From NCBI RefSeq assembly GCF_963678635.1, contig NC_087067.1, forward strand, positions 35,543,966-35,607,965: a stretch of DNA of 64,000 bases, read 5' to 3'. How positions within the stretch are numbered: the stretch's first letter is position 1; each line of letters opens with the position of its first letter. Source of the DNA: Symsagittifera roscoffensis (taxonomy: Eukaryota; Xenacoelomorpha; Acoela; Convolutidae). The translations under genes and the position numbers were made by a program. The notes below the pieces were generated by a model. It was given only the letters and a program-made list of their open reading frames with translations. It was not told the DNA's origin and searched no databases. Below are positions 1-11,900 of the stretch, piece by piece.

Positions 1-1541
1 AAATTTGAAAAAACTTCCCATGTAACCGAAAATATAATAAGACTGCTTGCATGCTTTATTTGCTCGAAATAAGATGAAAAATCAAAAAACTTCACACCGG
101 TTTTTCTCAACGATGGAAAAAATTTTTTGAAATATTTGAAGAAGGTTCGAATCACGACTATACCACTCAACCCAGTGCAATCATTACTTGTGGTACTTGA
201 TTTTGCGTGGAAAACAAAAAGAAAAAACAAGGTCAGCCGCTTACTGTGCAAGTAGCACAGAATGTTTTGACCACATTCTTGAAAAATTACCTAAGAATTT
301 AAAAAAATTCTCAAATTGGTGTCGTTTTTTTCTGTATGGTGTAATAAAAAAAATTCTGAATGAGAAATTAAAACTTAAGCATATTTGAGAGTCATGGTAA
401 AATAAGTCAGTTGGAAAACAGTTTTTGAAAAAAAAATGACAGGAAAAACAAAAAAAAATGGCGGAAACTGTTTGAATTTTCAAGTTTTGAGTCTCAAAAT
501 TGCGCTAAGAAACTCTCCAAAGACTACCTTTAACTGAGTAAAACTAAGTTGCTACGGCTAAAAATAGACTACAAAAAGCTATTGCAATTACTAACTACCC
601 TACTAATTAGCTCGAATTAAGACCGAAAATCAAAAACTTTACGCCAGTTTTTCTCGACACTATGAAAAAATTATTACATATTTTCAATATCGGTCGAATC
701 ACGAGTGAAAGGGCTTTAATATCATATATTACTCAACCCTGTCCGATAATTATTTGTGATTGCTAATTTTGCGTGAAAAAAAATAAAACACGCCCGAGTC
801 CAAAGTTTCTCTCCGTTTTCAATGGTCGGAACAACAAGGATAGCCGGTTACTGTGCAAGTAGCACAGAAATTTTCGACCACAGTCTTGGAACAATACAAA
901 AAAGACATATTTTCAATTTAGTGTCAATTTTTTTGCATGAAGTGATAAAAAAACTGAACAAAAAAAATCTGGCATATTGGAAAGTCATAGAAGTAAAGGC
1001 CATTCAAAAAACAGTTTTTGAAGAAAACTGACAGGAAAAAACGAAAAAAAATGTCCAAAGAATTTCTGGATTTTATAATTTTTGTTTAGAAAATGACGCT
1101 AAAAACTCCAAATAACTACTTTATATCTGAGTAAAACTAAGGTTTCACGGCCAAAAATTAGCTTAAAAGGGATATTGTAAGCCAACACGCTCACCATATT
1201 AGTTCGAAATTAGATTAAAAACCAAAAATTTCGAACCGGTTTTTCTCGACGCTGTGAAAATTTTTAGAATTTTTTTAATTGTCATTTGAATCACAATTGA
1301 TAGTGCTTTAATACACCCAGGCGAAAAAGGTGTTCGCGCCACTTGCGATACACTATAAAATTAGCATTGCAATCGAACAGAAAGGAAAAGAAATCCCTTA
1401 GTTTCAAAAAAATAAGAAAATTCAAAATTTTGTCTGTAATCATGTTCTATTTGCAGAAAACAAGAAAACACGTCCAGAAACACAATCAAATGCAATTAAA
1501 GAAGTTTCAAAATTATTTAACAAGCGGCAACTGAGCCGACG
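1..1541. repeat. Satellite higher-order repeat, copy 1
   Basis: The block is repeated almost exactly from 1542 (period about 1541 bp). Inside it the same kind of sequence recurs three times in diverged form: a segment with the core ACCGGTTTTTCTC or its variants begins near 62, 611 and 1200. The unit is therefore a higher-order repeat of three monomers of about 400-600 bp. A hairpin block (231-272 and 824-879) is the most conserved part. The short ORFs here are not conserved between monomers and look spurious. The left end is cut by the window. Confidence 0.8.
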
Positions 1542-3090
1542 AAATTTGAAAAAACTTCCCATGTACCGAAAATATAATAAGACTGCTTGCATGCTTTATT
1601 TGCTCGAAATAAGATGAAAAATCAAAAAATTTCACACCGGTTTTTCTCAACGATGGAAAAAAAATTTTGAAATATTTGAAGGTGGTTCGAATCACGACTA
1701 TACCACTCAATCCAGTGCAATCATTACTTGTGGTACTTGATTTTGCGTGGAAAACAAAAAGAAAAAACAAAGGTCAGCCGCTTACTGTGCAAGTAGCACA
1801 GAATGTTTCGACCACATTCTTGAAAAATTACCTAAAAATTTATAAAAATTCTCAAATTGGTGTCGCTTTTTTCTGTATGGTGTAATAAAAAAAATTCTGA
1901 ATGATAAATTAAAACTTAAGCATATTTGAGAGTCATGGTAAAATAAGTCAGTTGGAAAACAGTTTTTGAAAAAAAATGACTAGAAAAACAAACAAAAAAT
2001 GGCGGAAACTGTTTGAATTTTCAAGTTTTGAGTCTCAAAATTGCGCTAAGAAACTCAACTCTCCAAAGAATACCTTTAACTGAGTAAAACTAAGTTGCTA
2101 CGGCTAAAAATAGACTACAAAAAGCTATTACAATTACTAACTACCCTACTAATTAGCTCGAATTAAGACCGAAAATCAAAAATTTCACGCCAGTTTTTCT
2201 CGACACTATGAAAAAATTATTACATATTTTCAATATCGGTCGAATCACGAGTGAAAGGGCTTTAATATCATATATTACTCAACCCTGTCCGATAATTATT
2301 TGTGATTGCTAATTTTGCGTGAAAAAAAATAAAACACGCCCGAGTCCAAAGTTTCTCTCCGTTTTCAATGGTCGGAACAACAAGGATAGCCGGTTACTGT
2401 GCAAGTAGCACAGAAAGTTTCGACCACAGTCTTGGAAAAATACAAAAAAGACATATTTTCAATTTAGTGTCGTTTTTTTTGCATGAAGTGATAAAAAAAA
2501 CTGAACAAAAAAAATCAGGCATATTGGAAAGTCATAGAAAAAAAGGCCATTCGAAAAACAGTTTTTGAAGAAAACTGACAGGAAAAAACGAAAAAAAATG
2601 TCCAAAGAATTTCTGGATTTTATAATTTTTGTTTAGAAAATGACGCTAAAAACTCCAAATAACTACTTTATATCTGAGTAAAACTAAGGTTTCACGGCCA
2701 AAAATTAGCTTAAAAGGGATATTGTAAGCCAACACGCTCACGATATTAGTTCGAAATTAGATTAAAAACCAAAAATTTCGAACCGGTTTTTCTCGACGCT
2801 GTGAAAATTTTTAGAATTTTTTTAATTGTCATTTGAAATACAATTGATAGTGCTTTAATACACCCAGACGAAAAAGGGGTTCGCGCCACTTGCGATACAC
2901 TATAAAATTAGCATTGCAATCGAACAGAAAGGAAAAGAAATCCCTTAGTTTCAAAAAAATAAGAAAATTCAAAATTTTGTCTGTAATCATGTTCTATTTG
3001 CAGAAAACAAGAAAACACGTCCAAAAACACAATCAAATGCAATTAAAGAAATTTCAAAAAACTATTCAACAAGCGGCAACTGAGCCGACG
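1542..3090. repeat. Satellite higher-order repeat, copy 2
   Basis: A direct tandem copy of 1-1541 with scattered substitutions and 1-4 base indels, for example one A fewer in TGTAACCGAA. A third unit starts at 3091 but keeps only about 35 bp of similarity before diverging, so the array ends here. No coding potential is evident. Confidence 0.8.
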
Positions 3091-3383
3091 AAATTTGAAA
3101 AAATTTCCCGTGTAAGCGAAAATATAATTGTTCTCATGAAAACTTTGAACTTTTCGAAAAATTTAAGCATTCTGTGCAATCCGGGACGAAACAAAAAATT
3201 TCTATGCCAAATTTAGGTCACTAAGCCAATTAATAATCATTTAAGTCGAATAAAGTTTCTGAGCGAAAAAGGGAAAAGCAAAACATCAAAACGTACGAAG
3301 TAAAGCCTAGTAAAATTAAAAGTTGCAGGAGTAATCCAAAACACTGAAAACAATTAAATAGAAAATTGCGTACAAAAATACAC
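3091..3383. repeat. Diverged repeat segment next to the satellite
   Basis: It begins like a third satellite unit and then becomes a different sequence. Its right part (a stretch containing GTTGCAGGAGTAA) recurs diverged near 18190-18215, followed in both places by the same tRNA-like unit. This order suggests one composite repeat family rather than independent pieces. Confidence 0.5.
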
Positions 3384-3642
3384 TACGATGTGGCAATTAA
3401 GCCGACAAAACATAAGCAGACAAAATATAGGCCGACAATTTTTGCAAGCAAGATTTCAAGTTTGAAAAAAAACCGTTCCTGGTCAGATTCGAACCCACGA
3501 ATTTTTCTGTCCGAGGCGTATTCGCTGCCACCAGGCTAAGTGTGCAGGAGACACTTTGAAATTTGACTCATTTTTGAACCAAAATACAAGTGATTCCAGT
3601 GTAGATTCCAGTTTGTTAACGCTTGCTTACCGCAAGCGTTAA
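3384..3642 (-). repeat. tRNA-derived SINE-like repeat with terminal hairpin, copy 1
   Basis: On the minus strand 3475-3552 carries an A-box-like TAGCCTGGTGG and a B-box GGTTCGAATCT, the internal RNA polymerase III promoter of tRNA genes. The T arm nearly pairs, but the acceptor stem does not, so it is a tRNA-derived repeat and not a working tRNA gene. The plus-strand right end is a perfect hairpin with 11-base arms (3616-3626 and 3632-3642, arm TTAACGCTTGC). A diverged copy with the same order lies at 18254-18548. Confidence 0.55.
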
Positions 3643-3845
3643 AATATATCACTCGACCCATTCCGATAAATATTTGTGGTACTTATTTTTGCAAGGACAA
3701 AAATCTGAAATACTCCCGGATAAAATTTTCCTCCCTAATTTTCAAACGGTCGGAACACAAAAAAAACTCTAAAACACACTCGAACACAAAGTTCCTTCCC
3801 ATTGTCAATGGTCGGAACAAAAAAAATGAATGCATGAAACAAAAA
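3643..3845. repeat. Diverged satellite monomer fragment
   Basis: It resembles part of the satellite monomers: TATCACTCGACCCATTCCG matches the region near 728 and 2280, followed by variants of AATGGTCGGAACA. Divergence is higher than between the two tandem units, so it is an older fragment. Confidence 0.55.
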
Positions 3846-4309
3846 TATTGGGTAGGTTAACTTGTAAAAAAAAAACGGTACTGAAAATGCTCAAAAACTG
3901 CAACATGCTTCAATCACTCTCTAAATTGTAATTACTACTATAGTAGAACTCATTCCTGATCCAAAGCTGAACAAAAAAAACAACTTTGTAGCAATGAATG
4001 AGCAATGGGTTATTGCTAATTAACAATTACCCTAAAAAACCATTTCCGTGAAATAACTACATATGGACAAACTATTATCTCGGACGATAAAAAAAATCTG
4101 CTACCTCTGCGACACTAGCCTTTGAAGTTCTCGTAGTTGAAGGTCTCAAAGTTGAAATTACAAATAACTTACAAATTACAAATAGTTTGAACCACGTTAT
4201 TCAAAAAATGTTAAGATTACTTTGCACCGAAAATGTTAAGCTCTCATTCTATAGTCTCCTTAGTTTTCAAAAGTATTGTTGATTAATTTTTGCCGATGTA
4301 CACCCCTAC
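3846..4309. other. Intergenic, nothing recognised
   Basis: AT-rich sequence with no convincing ORF, repeat or RNA gene. Confidence 0.4.
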
Positions 4310-4500
4310 TGAGTTATGACCTATTGGTTATACTCATAGAATAATTTCGAATAAGGTACACAGTCTGCTCCTCACGCTATCTTATTATCGGCCGGATAGA
4401 TTCGTGCAACTTCTAAGTCTAATACCGATCTTAATATTACTTTTATATCTCCTAGTCTCAATAGATCTAGTGTATACTGGTTTATGCGAGTTAGTTCTTG
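4310..4500 (-). mobile_element. Truncated LTR remnant, copy 1
   Basis: Read on the minus strand it matches the 3' half of the LTRs at 19216-19625 and 35793-36202, including the block around GAAGTTGCACGAATCTATCC and the terminal AACTCA at 4310-4315. Divergence is clear, with short deletions, so it is an old relative. A coding-like fragment is joined directly to it on the minus strand. Confidence 0.65.
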
Positions 4501-4906
4501 GAGTTTATCCAGAAGGAGAACAAATGTTTTCAAAGTTTTATTCGAAATGAGGGGGGTCGGGCTGGTCGCTGGCCATTGGGGAGAGGACTGAAGTTGCGTC
4601 GGTGTAGGAAGAAGGGGCGGGGGAAGGTCCATCGTGAATTGGAGTTTGGAGTGGACGGAAGGAGGGTTACGAAAAAGTGGACGGGCTGGGCTCGGAATTC
4701 TGGAATTCATCTGGAGTTCCAATATCGGAATTGTTAAATTGTGAGATGGCATGAAAAACTGTGTGTGCGGAGTTATCATCAGAAACCATGCGTGGTGAAT
4801 TATTGGAGTCTGATGGTATGGGAGAGGGAGAGAGATCAGATATTGATATCTTAGGAGAGTGAAGTTGGAGATTGGATGGGTAAGAAAGTGAACGGTCGAC
4901 TGGCAA
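4497..4906 (-). pseudogene. Ser/Pro-rich retroelement ORF fragment, copy 1
   Basis: Minus-strand reading frames give Ser/Pro/Asn-rich protein, for example SPSPIPSDSNNSPRM, in two frames that would need joining by a shift. The same segment occurs at 5880-6313, in both cases fused at the same point to the LTR remnant. The composition resembles the Pro-rich tail after integrase in the 17-kb element (29430-30363), but no residue-level match is convincing. Function unknown; probably the decayed 3' coding end of a related LTR element. Confidence 0.35.
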
Positions 4907-5140
4907 GCGTCAGTTACCTTAATCCTAATCGTTTTTCAGCGTCTCGACCTTGCCAGTTAATTTTCTGGTTTGTTTAGGGCTAAGTAAAAAGTTTAGGCCA
5001 ACAGTCAAACGACTTTTGATCAGCTTTCGTTTACATGCGAACAGAACCACATAGCTGAGTCTCGGATACTCAGACTACATGATTGCTATTAAAAACACGG
5101 CTCGAACACCCTATTTTATTATGTTTTTGTGTGACAGTTC
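4905..5140 (+). repeat. Left arm of a foldback repeat
   Basis: The sequence recurs in inverted orientation at about 6425-6690 (for example CAGTTACCTTAATCCTAATC against its complement near 6660). The arms are roughly 230-260 bp, imperfect, with about 1.3 kb between them. Confidence 0.7.
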
Positions 5141-5736
5141 TATATTAAATCCATTGGAGATGGATTGACCCCTTCCTCTTTCTAGCTACTCATACTCTAA
5201 AATATCAAGTTACACCGATGTTAATTCAAAGTTCTATGGCATCAGAGTAGCTAAAAAGTTAGTTTACTGCAGTCCTTCAACATTTGACAGTTTCTGGGGG
5301 GCCAAGCCTCCGCTCCCGTGTTCTTCTCGAGATAACGTTGTTATCTCTCCCAATTTGTGGCACGGGAGGGTTCCGCGGAATATTCCTTCCACACTGAAGC
5401 CTCCTTTCTCCCTGTTTCTCTCTGCTATCGGTCTTATCGTGTGTGATTGCCACGATAAGAGGCTTCGTTTTTCTCGTTTTCTCGTGCGACTGTTTTTCAC
5501 TATATTTGTTGTTGTTCTGTTTTTTCGTTCTTTTTCGTCAAAATGGCCGTCTTTTTGTATTTCTGAGAAATACTTGCCCGTCAATCGAAATTTTAAAAAT
5601 TTAAACTTCCGGAATATTTCGACCCTCCTTCGCAGCACTTTTTTGTTCCTAAGGCCTTTAGTCGTCTTTTTCTGTCCCGCCGCAAGGTTGCGCTGTGCCA
5701 ATCTGGCAGAATGGCACATACTCCCCGGACAAGTCC
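5080..5736 (+). repeat. Direct repeat of about 650 bp, copy A
   Basis: It starts TGATTGCTATTAAAAACACGG and ends near GGCACA; copy B is at 6786-7432. TG...CA ends and length would suit an LTR pair, but no matching target duplication or primer site is visible. A 214-codon plus-strand frame running from here into the next repeat shares nothing with known proteins and crosses repeat borders, so I do not call it a gene. It carries the nested hairpins at 5313-5368. Confidence 0.6.
5313..5368. other. Nested hairpin, copy A
   Basis: An outer stem CTCCCGTG (5313-5320) pairs with CACGGGAG (5361-5368). An inner stem GAGATAAC (5329-5336) pairs with GTTATCTC (5340-5347). A third perfect stem, CTTATCGTG with CACGATAAG, follows at about 5432-5460. 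All three recur in copy B at 7018-7073 and just downstream. It may fold in RNA or as a DNA cruciform. Confidence 0.55.
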
Positions 5737-5784
5737 CCATCAATGTCCTTATTGATCGCATAACACCGGGTTACTCCAGTTCAT

Positions 5785-6313
5785 TAGATAGATTCGTGCA
5801 ACTTCTAAGTCTAATACCGATCTTAATATTACTTTTATATCTCCTAGTCTCAATAGATCTAGTGTATACTGGTTTATGCGAGTTAGTTCTTGGAGTTTAT
5901 CCAGAAGGAGAACAAATGTTTTCAAAGTTTTATTCGAATTGTGGGGGGTCGGGTTGGTCGCTGGTCATTGGGGAGAGGATTGAAGTTGCGTCGGTGTAGG
6001 AAGAAGGGGCGGGGGAAGGTTTATCGGAAGTCGGAGTTTGGAGTGGACGGAAGGAGGGTTACAAAAAAGTGGACGGGCTGGGCTCGGAATTCTGGAATTC
6101 ATCTGGAGTTTCAATATCGGAATTGTTAAATTGTGAGATGGCATGAAAAACGGTGTGTGTGGAGTTATCATCAAAATCCATGCGTGGTGAATTATTGGAG
6201 TCTGATGGTATGGGAGAGGGAGAGAGATCAGATATTGATATCTTAGGAGAGTGAAGTTGGAGATTGGATGGGTAAGAAAGGTAACGGTCGAGGGATCCAA
6301 TCTGGCGGCTCAT
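5785..6313 (-). mobile_element. LTR remnant joined to Ser/Pro-rich ORF fragment, copy 2
   Basis: This is a second copy of 4410-4910 in the same orientation: part of the LTR (5785-5890) abuts the Ser/Pro-rich coding-like segment (5890-6313) at the same junction. It has independent substitutions, so the fused structure was multiplied as a unit. No intact ORF remains. Confidence 0.6.
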
Positions 6314-6424
6314 CGTGGGCTAAAAAGATTGTTGTTCTGAGAACGCAAATTGGTAGTGTGTGGCTGTTCTATGATTTGTTCGTATGTATCTTCTATATTG
6401 GGTTGATGGGCTACTATATGAGTA

Positions 6425-6690
6425 ACTGACACACAAAAACTGTCACACAAAAACATAATAAAATAGGGTGTTCGAGCCGTGTTTTTAATAGCAATCACGT
6501 AGTCTGAGGATCCGAGACTCAGCTATGTGGTTGTGTTCGCATGTAAACGAAAGCTGATCAAAAGTCGTTTGACTGATGGCCTAAAAATAGTAACTTTTTA
6601 CTTAGCCCTAAACAAACCAGAAAATCAACTGGCAAGGTCTAGACGGTGAAAAACGAGTAGGATTAAGGTAACTGACGCCTGCCAGTCGTT
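6425..6690 (-). repeat. Right arm of the foldback repeat
   Basis: Inverted relative of 4905-5140. Both arms contain the start of the 650-bp repeat (AATAGCAATCA, complement of TGATTGCTATT), so the mosaic arose by inverted duplication of material already next to it. 6691-6785 is a short unassigned spacer. Confidence 0.65.
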
Positions 6691-6785
6691 AATAGGTACT
6701 TTTTCTACGCTCCGTCGCTGTGTTGTATTTGGGCGAATGTTACATCGACGTTTTTATGGCAGTGATTGACGTTTTTGTGGCGAGT

Positions 6786-7432
6786 GATTGCTATTAAAAA
6801 CACGGCTCGAACACCCTATTTTATTATGTTTTTGTGTGACAGTTCTATATTCAATCCATTTGAGATGGATTGAGCCTTTCCTCTTTCTCGCTACTCATAC
6901 TCTAAAATATCAAGTTACACCGGTGTTAATTCAAAGTTCTATGGCATCAGAGTAGCTAAAAAGTTAGTTTACTGCAGTCCTTTAACATTTGACAGTCTCT
7001 GGGGGGCCAAGCCTCCGCTCCCGTGTTCTTCTCGAGATAACGTTGTTATCTCTCCCAATTTGTGGCACGGGAGGGCTCCGCGGAATATCCCTTCGCCACT
7101 GAAGCATCCTTTCTACCTGTTTCTCTCTGCTATCGGTCTTATCGTGTGTGGTTGCCACGATAAGAGGCTTCGTTTTTCTCGTTTTCTCGTGCGACTTTTT
7201 TTCACTATATTTGTCGTTGTTCTGTTTTTTCGTTCTTTTTCGTCAAAATGGCCGTCTTTTTGTATTTCTGAGAAATAATTGCCCGTCAATCGAAATTTTA
7301 AAAATTTAAACTTCCGGAATATTTCGACCCTCCTTCGCAGAATTTTTTTGTTCCCAAGGCCTTTAGTAGTCTTTTCTGTCCCGCCGGAAGGTTGCGCTGT
7401 GCCAATCTGGCAGAATGCCACATTGTATAGGT
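6786..7432 (+). repeat. Direct repeat of about 650 bp, copy B
   Basis: Second copy of 5080-5736, with the hairpins at 7018-7025/7066-7073 conserved. It ends exactly where similarity to the inverted retroelement begins, so this repeat may have formed the breakpoint that truncated that element. Confidence 0.6.
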
Positions 7433-9853
7433 CCGTGGTATCAAGGATAACGGATGTTTTTTTTATAAATTGTGCAACTGTGGTGCATTAGGTGTAGTTT
7501 ATCTGTTGTCTTGTGGAGTATCGTATGCATTTGGTGTGGTTGATAGTTTTTTGTTGTTTTCACTTATTTGAGCGTCTAAAAGAGTTTTGTTAATTGAGGT
7601 TGAAAATATACCAAAGTCCTGCGAATAATATGCGTGCTACACTTGCTTGTTTGCTTAGTATGGCGCGTGTGTTATAAATTCCGTTCAATAATGAGAAGAT
7701 AAAACCAAAATACATTAAACATTGCGTATAATATAGTCATTTTTTCTTCGTTTTTTAGTTTTTTTGGTTTAGGCGAGTAGTTCGTTTTTTTAGGTTTACA
7801 AAACTGAAAAAAATTAATAGGTGAATTATCTTGTGGACGGTTTTTTTCATCGTTTAAACAGATGTAGTCTTTTATATCTTTAAAGTATCCACTGTAGTCT
7901 TGTGCATAAATGTTTGAAAATCCTGCGGTTTCTGCAAGTTTTCTTAAGTTTTGATTTATGGATTGTTTTTGGATTGTATCCATTTTTGTAAGGACCTCCT
8001 GAAATTTTTGTGTGCGAACATGATGCTGTATATTGGTTCTGGAGTTTATACCTATTAATTGTAACTCTATATTTGGGTTTCTAGCAATAGCTCTGATATT
8101 TTCTGGTGAAAATTTCTTTATTGGTGGCTCAATTTAAGGGTATGATAATTAAAGATAGTATTTATCTTTATCTGGATTTAGCTGTAAAACATTGTCGCTA
8201 TTTTCAGATCCACATGGTACGGCTGTATCCCAAAAAAATGTTCGTCTAGAAAGTGTGTAGACAATATGTACTTAATTTGTGTAGAATATACGGATATTTT
8301 GTAACATCTTTTATTCTCAAAAACATATAATGGTGATACTTTTTTCACACATTTGTAATGCCATAATATGTTTTCTTCGTAATCTAAAAATTTTGATCTT
8401 TTGCCTGATAATAACTATCCCGCATAAGGTGATTATAATACTGCGAGTGCAAGTGATTGAAAAATTTGTGTTCGTTCAAGTTCACATGACATGCGTTTCT
8501 AATTCTGGTAGTGACATTTCTTGTAAATTTCTGCTTTTTATGTAATCCAATTTCATTTCTAAGTTGATGTCATAGTGAATTGCACCAGAATAAGTATTGT
8601 TCATGACTGATAGTTCTTGTAAACGTGTACTGCTTTTGTCTTGTGGGCGAAGTTTTCCACCAGTCTTTTCTGTGTTTTTCAGAAATGTCAATGGGATGAA
8701 TTTTCGTCATTTTTTGTGATACAATGGATATGGGTTACTTATTAATTTTCCTGTTTTGATGTCAAAACTTTTTTTTTTGTATTCGACAAGAGTTTCAGAA
8801 TAATGTGTTTTATGAAATGGAGTTTTATATTTGCAAGCGAGTTCTGTTTCAGGGTAAATTTGAAAATGTAAATTTGAAAATTTGAAAATTTGACCATCGA
8901 TATTGTAATAACAGTTTCTGTTTTGTCGGATTTCGTCAGTGCTTTTTTTATCATAGAGGATTGATTCAATAAAGTATTTTTGATGAAATTTTATCTTTCT
9001 TGCACGAATTCTTGCAACTTGAAATGTGGTACATGTGTCTTCGGGGAACCAAACAATAGTTTCCTCTGTTCGTGTTGTTGGGTCGCAATAACCTTGGTCA
9101 TTTCTGCAAGGTAAGTGTATTCCTTGATAATTTATGGTGTCGTCTTTTAAATCTCAGGTTAGTTGTACTTTTTTAAATTGGATTTTCCAATCAAAAAACA
9201 TTATTTCTTGATATCCTTTGTTTTTTTTTGTGTCTGCTTTACAATAAGATGGTGGGTGGTTTCCAAATTTTATCATGGATATCATAAGTTAATCGTCCAT
9301 GTGCGCCGTGGAACGGGTTTTTATCGTCTAATTTTATATGACCTGGGTATCTTTCAAGTTCTGCTTGATGTGCAGAGTCTGGAAAAACTTAAAAAATTAC
9401 CAATTTTAAGTTTTTGCTTTTGTTTAGAGTTAACTATAATCGTTGAAGCTCGTTTTTACAATCTACAGGATTAAGATACAAAAGCCTTTCTATATTGCTT
9501 TGATAGAAGCATTCGAGTCTACTTTTGTTTCCTTTTGAGACTTGGGAACAATGTGCTTTTTTGACGGAAAATGTTGCTGTGAAACGTTATCCTGTTAAGG
9601 TTATAGCTCGGGCTTTTGAATAAAGTGTCGCTACTATATTCGCTGTTTCTATTTCTTGTGGTTCGGATTCGCATTGAGTTACTTGGATTATGGCGTATTT
9701 ATGTAGTGTTTTTTGTTCATTTTCTTCACAATCATAGTGTGTGACTAATAAATCTTGTGGTCCTGCTTAGAAAGAAGGATTTTTATGGTATGTTGGTTCT
9801 GAAAAAATAAGGGCAGAGAGGGTTTGGAGATAAAAGACTATTAAAAGATACAT
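7433..9853 (-). pseudogene. env-like glycoprotein remnant
   Basis: A minus-strand start at 9853 opens a hydrophobic leader followed by segments matching the env of the large element, including the membrane-proximal QNLRKLAETAGF (about 7920) and KDIKDYI motifs and a C-terminal hydrophobic segment. Many stops and indels interrupt it, and the cytoplasmic end is lost at the 7433 breakpoint. It shows that env was an original part of this family and not a recent capture by one copy. Confidence 0.75.
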
Positions 9854-9889
9854 GTGTAGGATATTCCCAAATATGGCTTATAGAATGTG

Positions 9890-11900
9890 ATGTATCCAAA
9901 AGTCTTTTTTAAATGTCTATCGTATTCATAGTTAAGTTCTGTTGGGATAAATGGGGGAGGTAAAGATTGAGCTATTATATTTGGTGGAGCTAGGGGTAAA
10001 AAGTCAAATTTTTTAATATTTCAGATCGTTGAATGAAAGTTTTGTAATCTTGTCGTGGTCGACTTCTGAGTCGTGGTGTTTGTCGTTGTTGAGATTTTTC
10101 TTTTGTTTCTTGTGATAAATTTTTTTCTTCTAGTTTTCGATTTTTTTTTGTTTTTGAGGTAATTATTTATTGCTTATCTCTTGAGATTTTAGTCGTGTAT
10201 TTTTAATTTCTTTATTTTTTGGTTCTAATCGCTGTGTTGAACAATTTCAACCATGATTTTGTTGGTGACTATCGTATGAGTTATAGTGGACAAATTCGAG
10301 TCCTGTAAAGGAGTATAACTGTGTTAGTTCGCGAAGAGAGGGTTTTTTTTTGGTAATATGGTAAAAATTGTTTCTGTGTTGAACTATTTCTTTTATTTGA
10401 ATCAATAAGTTTATATGCTACATCAGTGAGTTTGTCAATAATTTGAAATGGTTCTTTTCGGATTGGTTGTAATTTTTTGGATATTCCTGTTTGTGTTACA
10501 AAATCTGGTATCAAAACATACGTTCCAATTTTTAGGTATGTAGCTGGTGTGAATCGTGAATTAAATTGTGATTGAACATTCTGTCTTTGTTATAGTTTTT
10601 TGGTTATTTTTTGATAAATTTCATTGTGTTTTTAACTCTATTTAAAATCCATTCGGTGTGTGTGCCGGAAGCTACTTTTAAGTTTTGTGGGCAATGAAAA
10701 TGATCTTCATCGTGCGCGTGTAATGTTAAATTATAACAAATTGATTCTCTAGCAGGTTGGCACAAGCCTTGTGTGTTTTTGAGGAATTTGCCGATTGGTT
10801 TCCCTGATTTTGATTGAAAATCATTTCGTAAGGTGATAGTCCTAGAGCTGTTTTTATCTCTGAATTATAAGCTAAGGGGAATAATTTTGAATCTGTTGAC
10901 CATTCAGTGTAATTTGTATCATTTCCAATTATGATACATCTGAGGTACTTTTGTAGTGAACGGTTCATTCCTTCGACTAAACCATTAGTCCATGGGGCAT
11001 GAGACGTTCGTGGTTTGTGTTTACTATTATATAGATGGCATAATGTGATGATTTCCTTATTTATGAAATCAGTGCCATTATCGGTGACAAGGATTTCTGG
11101 TAATTCAAGTGTAGCTATCCAGTGTTCGCAATAAGTCGTATATGCATAAACGGTATTATAATGAGGTACTGGGTTGAGTGCTACGTAGTGTGTAACTGCA
11201 TCAACTATAACCATTAAATTTGAGTTTCCTTCTGAAGAGGGTGATATCGGTACTTTTGTATCAAATGAGATTCTGTGGTTGAAATAAAAACTTTGTCCTT
11301 TAAAATCTTGTTTTTCTGATATTTGTTTCTGATGTGGGTATGTTTTATTTAACTGGCATGTTATGCAATCGTTACCTAATACATTAATTCAAACAGGTGC
11401 ATTTGGATTGTAAAAATTTTGGATGTAATTTGAGTATGTTTTTTCTGATCCTGCATGTCTTTTTGTGTCTAAGGAATGTGAAATGTGAAATCCTAGGAAT
11501 ACCATACTTAGGGGTAAACAGGGTACTTTTAAACCAGATGTTTGGTATTCTAAAATATCGGAATTTTGGTTTATAGATGTGTTGTTAAATTTTCTGAGGT
11601 ATCGAAGAGTGTTTTGTTTCCTAAAATTGTGATATCTGCTTTTGTGGGTTTTGTTTTATAATTGTGCCAAAACTTTAGTTGTCTAATGACTGGGCCAACG
11701 TTTTGGTTTTTTTTTTGTAGTAACTCATGTGTCAATTTTTCTTGTAGAAAGATATTTTCAATTTTTGTTTTTGAAAGAGGTAAGTTATCTAGAGGGTCAT
11801 GTAGGTTGAAAACTTGATCTATTGTGTACTTTGAATCTATATCCGGAGGTCCTGATTTTTGTTTTCAGTTATGTTTTTTTCTATTAAGGGGAATAGATCT
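9890..11900 (-). pseudogene. Integrase and pol-tail remnant
   Basis: The best part is an open stretch at 10726-11214. It contains the second catalytic Asp (VTDNGTDF) and the catalytic Glu (NGLVEGMNR) of a DDE integrase. The C-terminal module at 10281-10514 keeps the GPY/F-type region, with RKEPF where the other copy has RKGPY. Towards 9950 the pol tail keeps the AQSLPPPFI motif, but most of the Pro-rich stretch seen in the large copy is absent. Stops and shifts interrupt the rest. Confidence 0.75.
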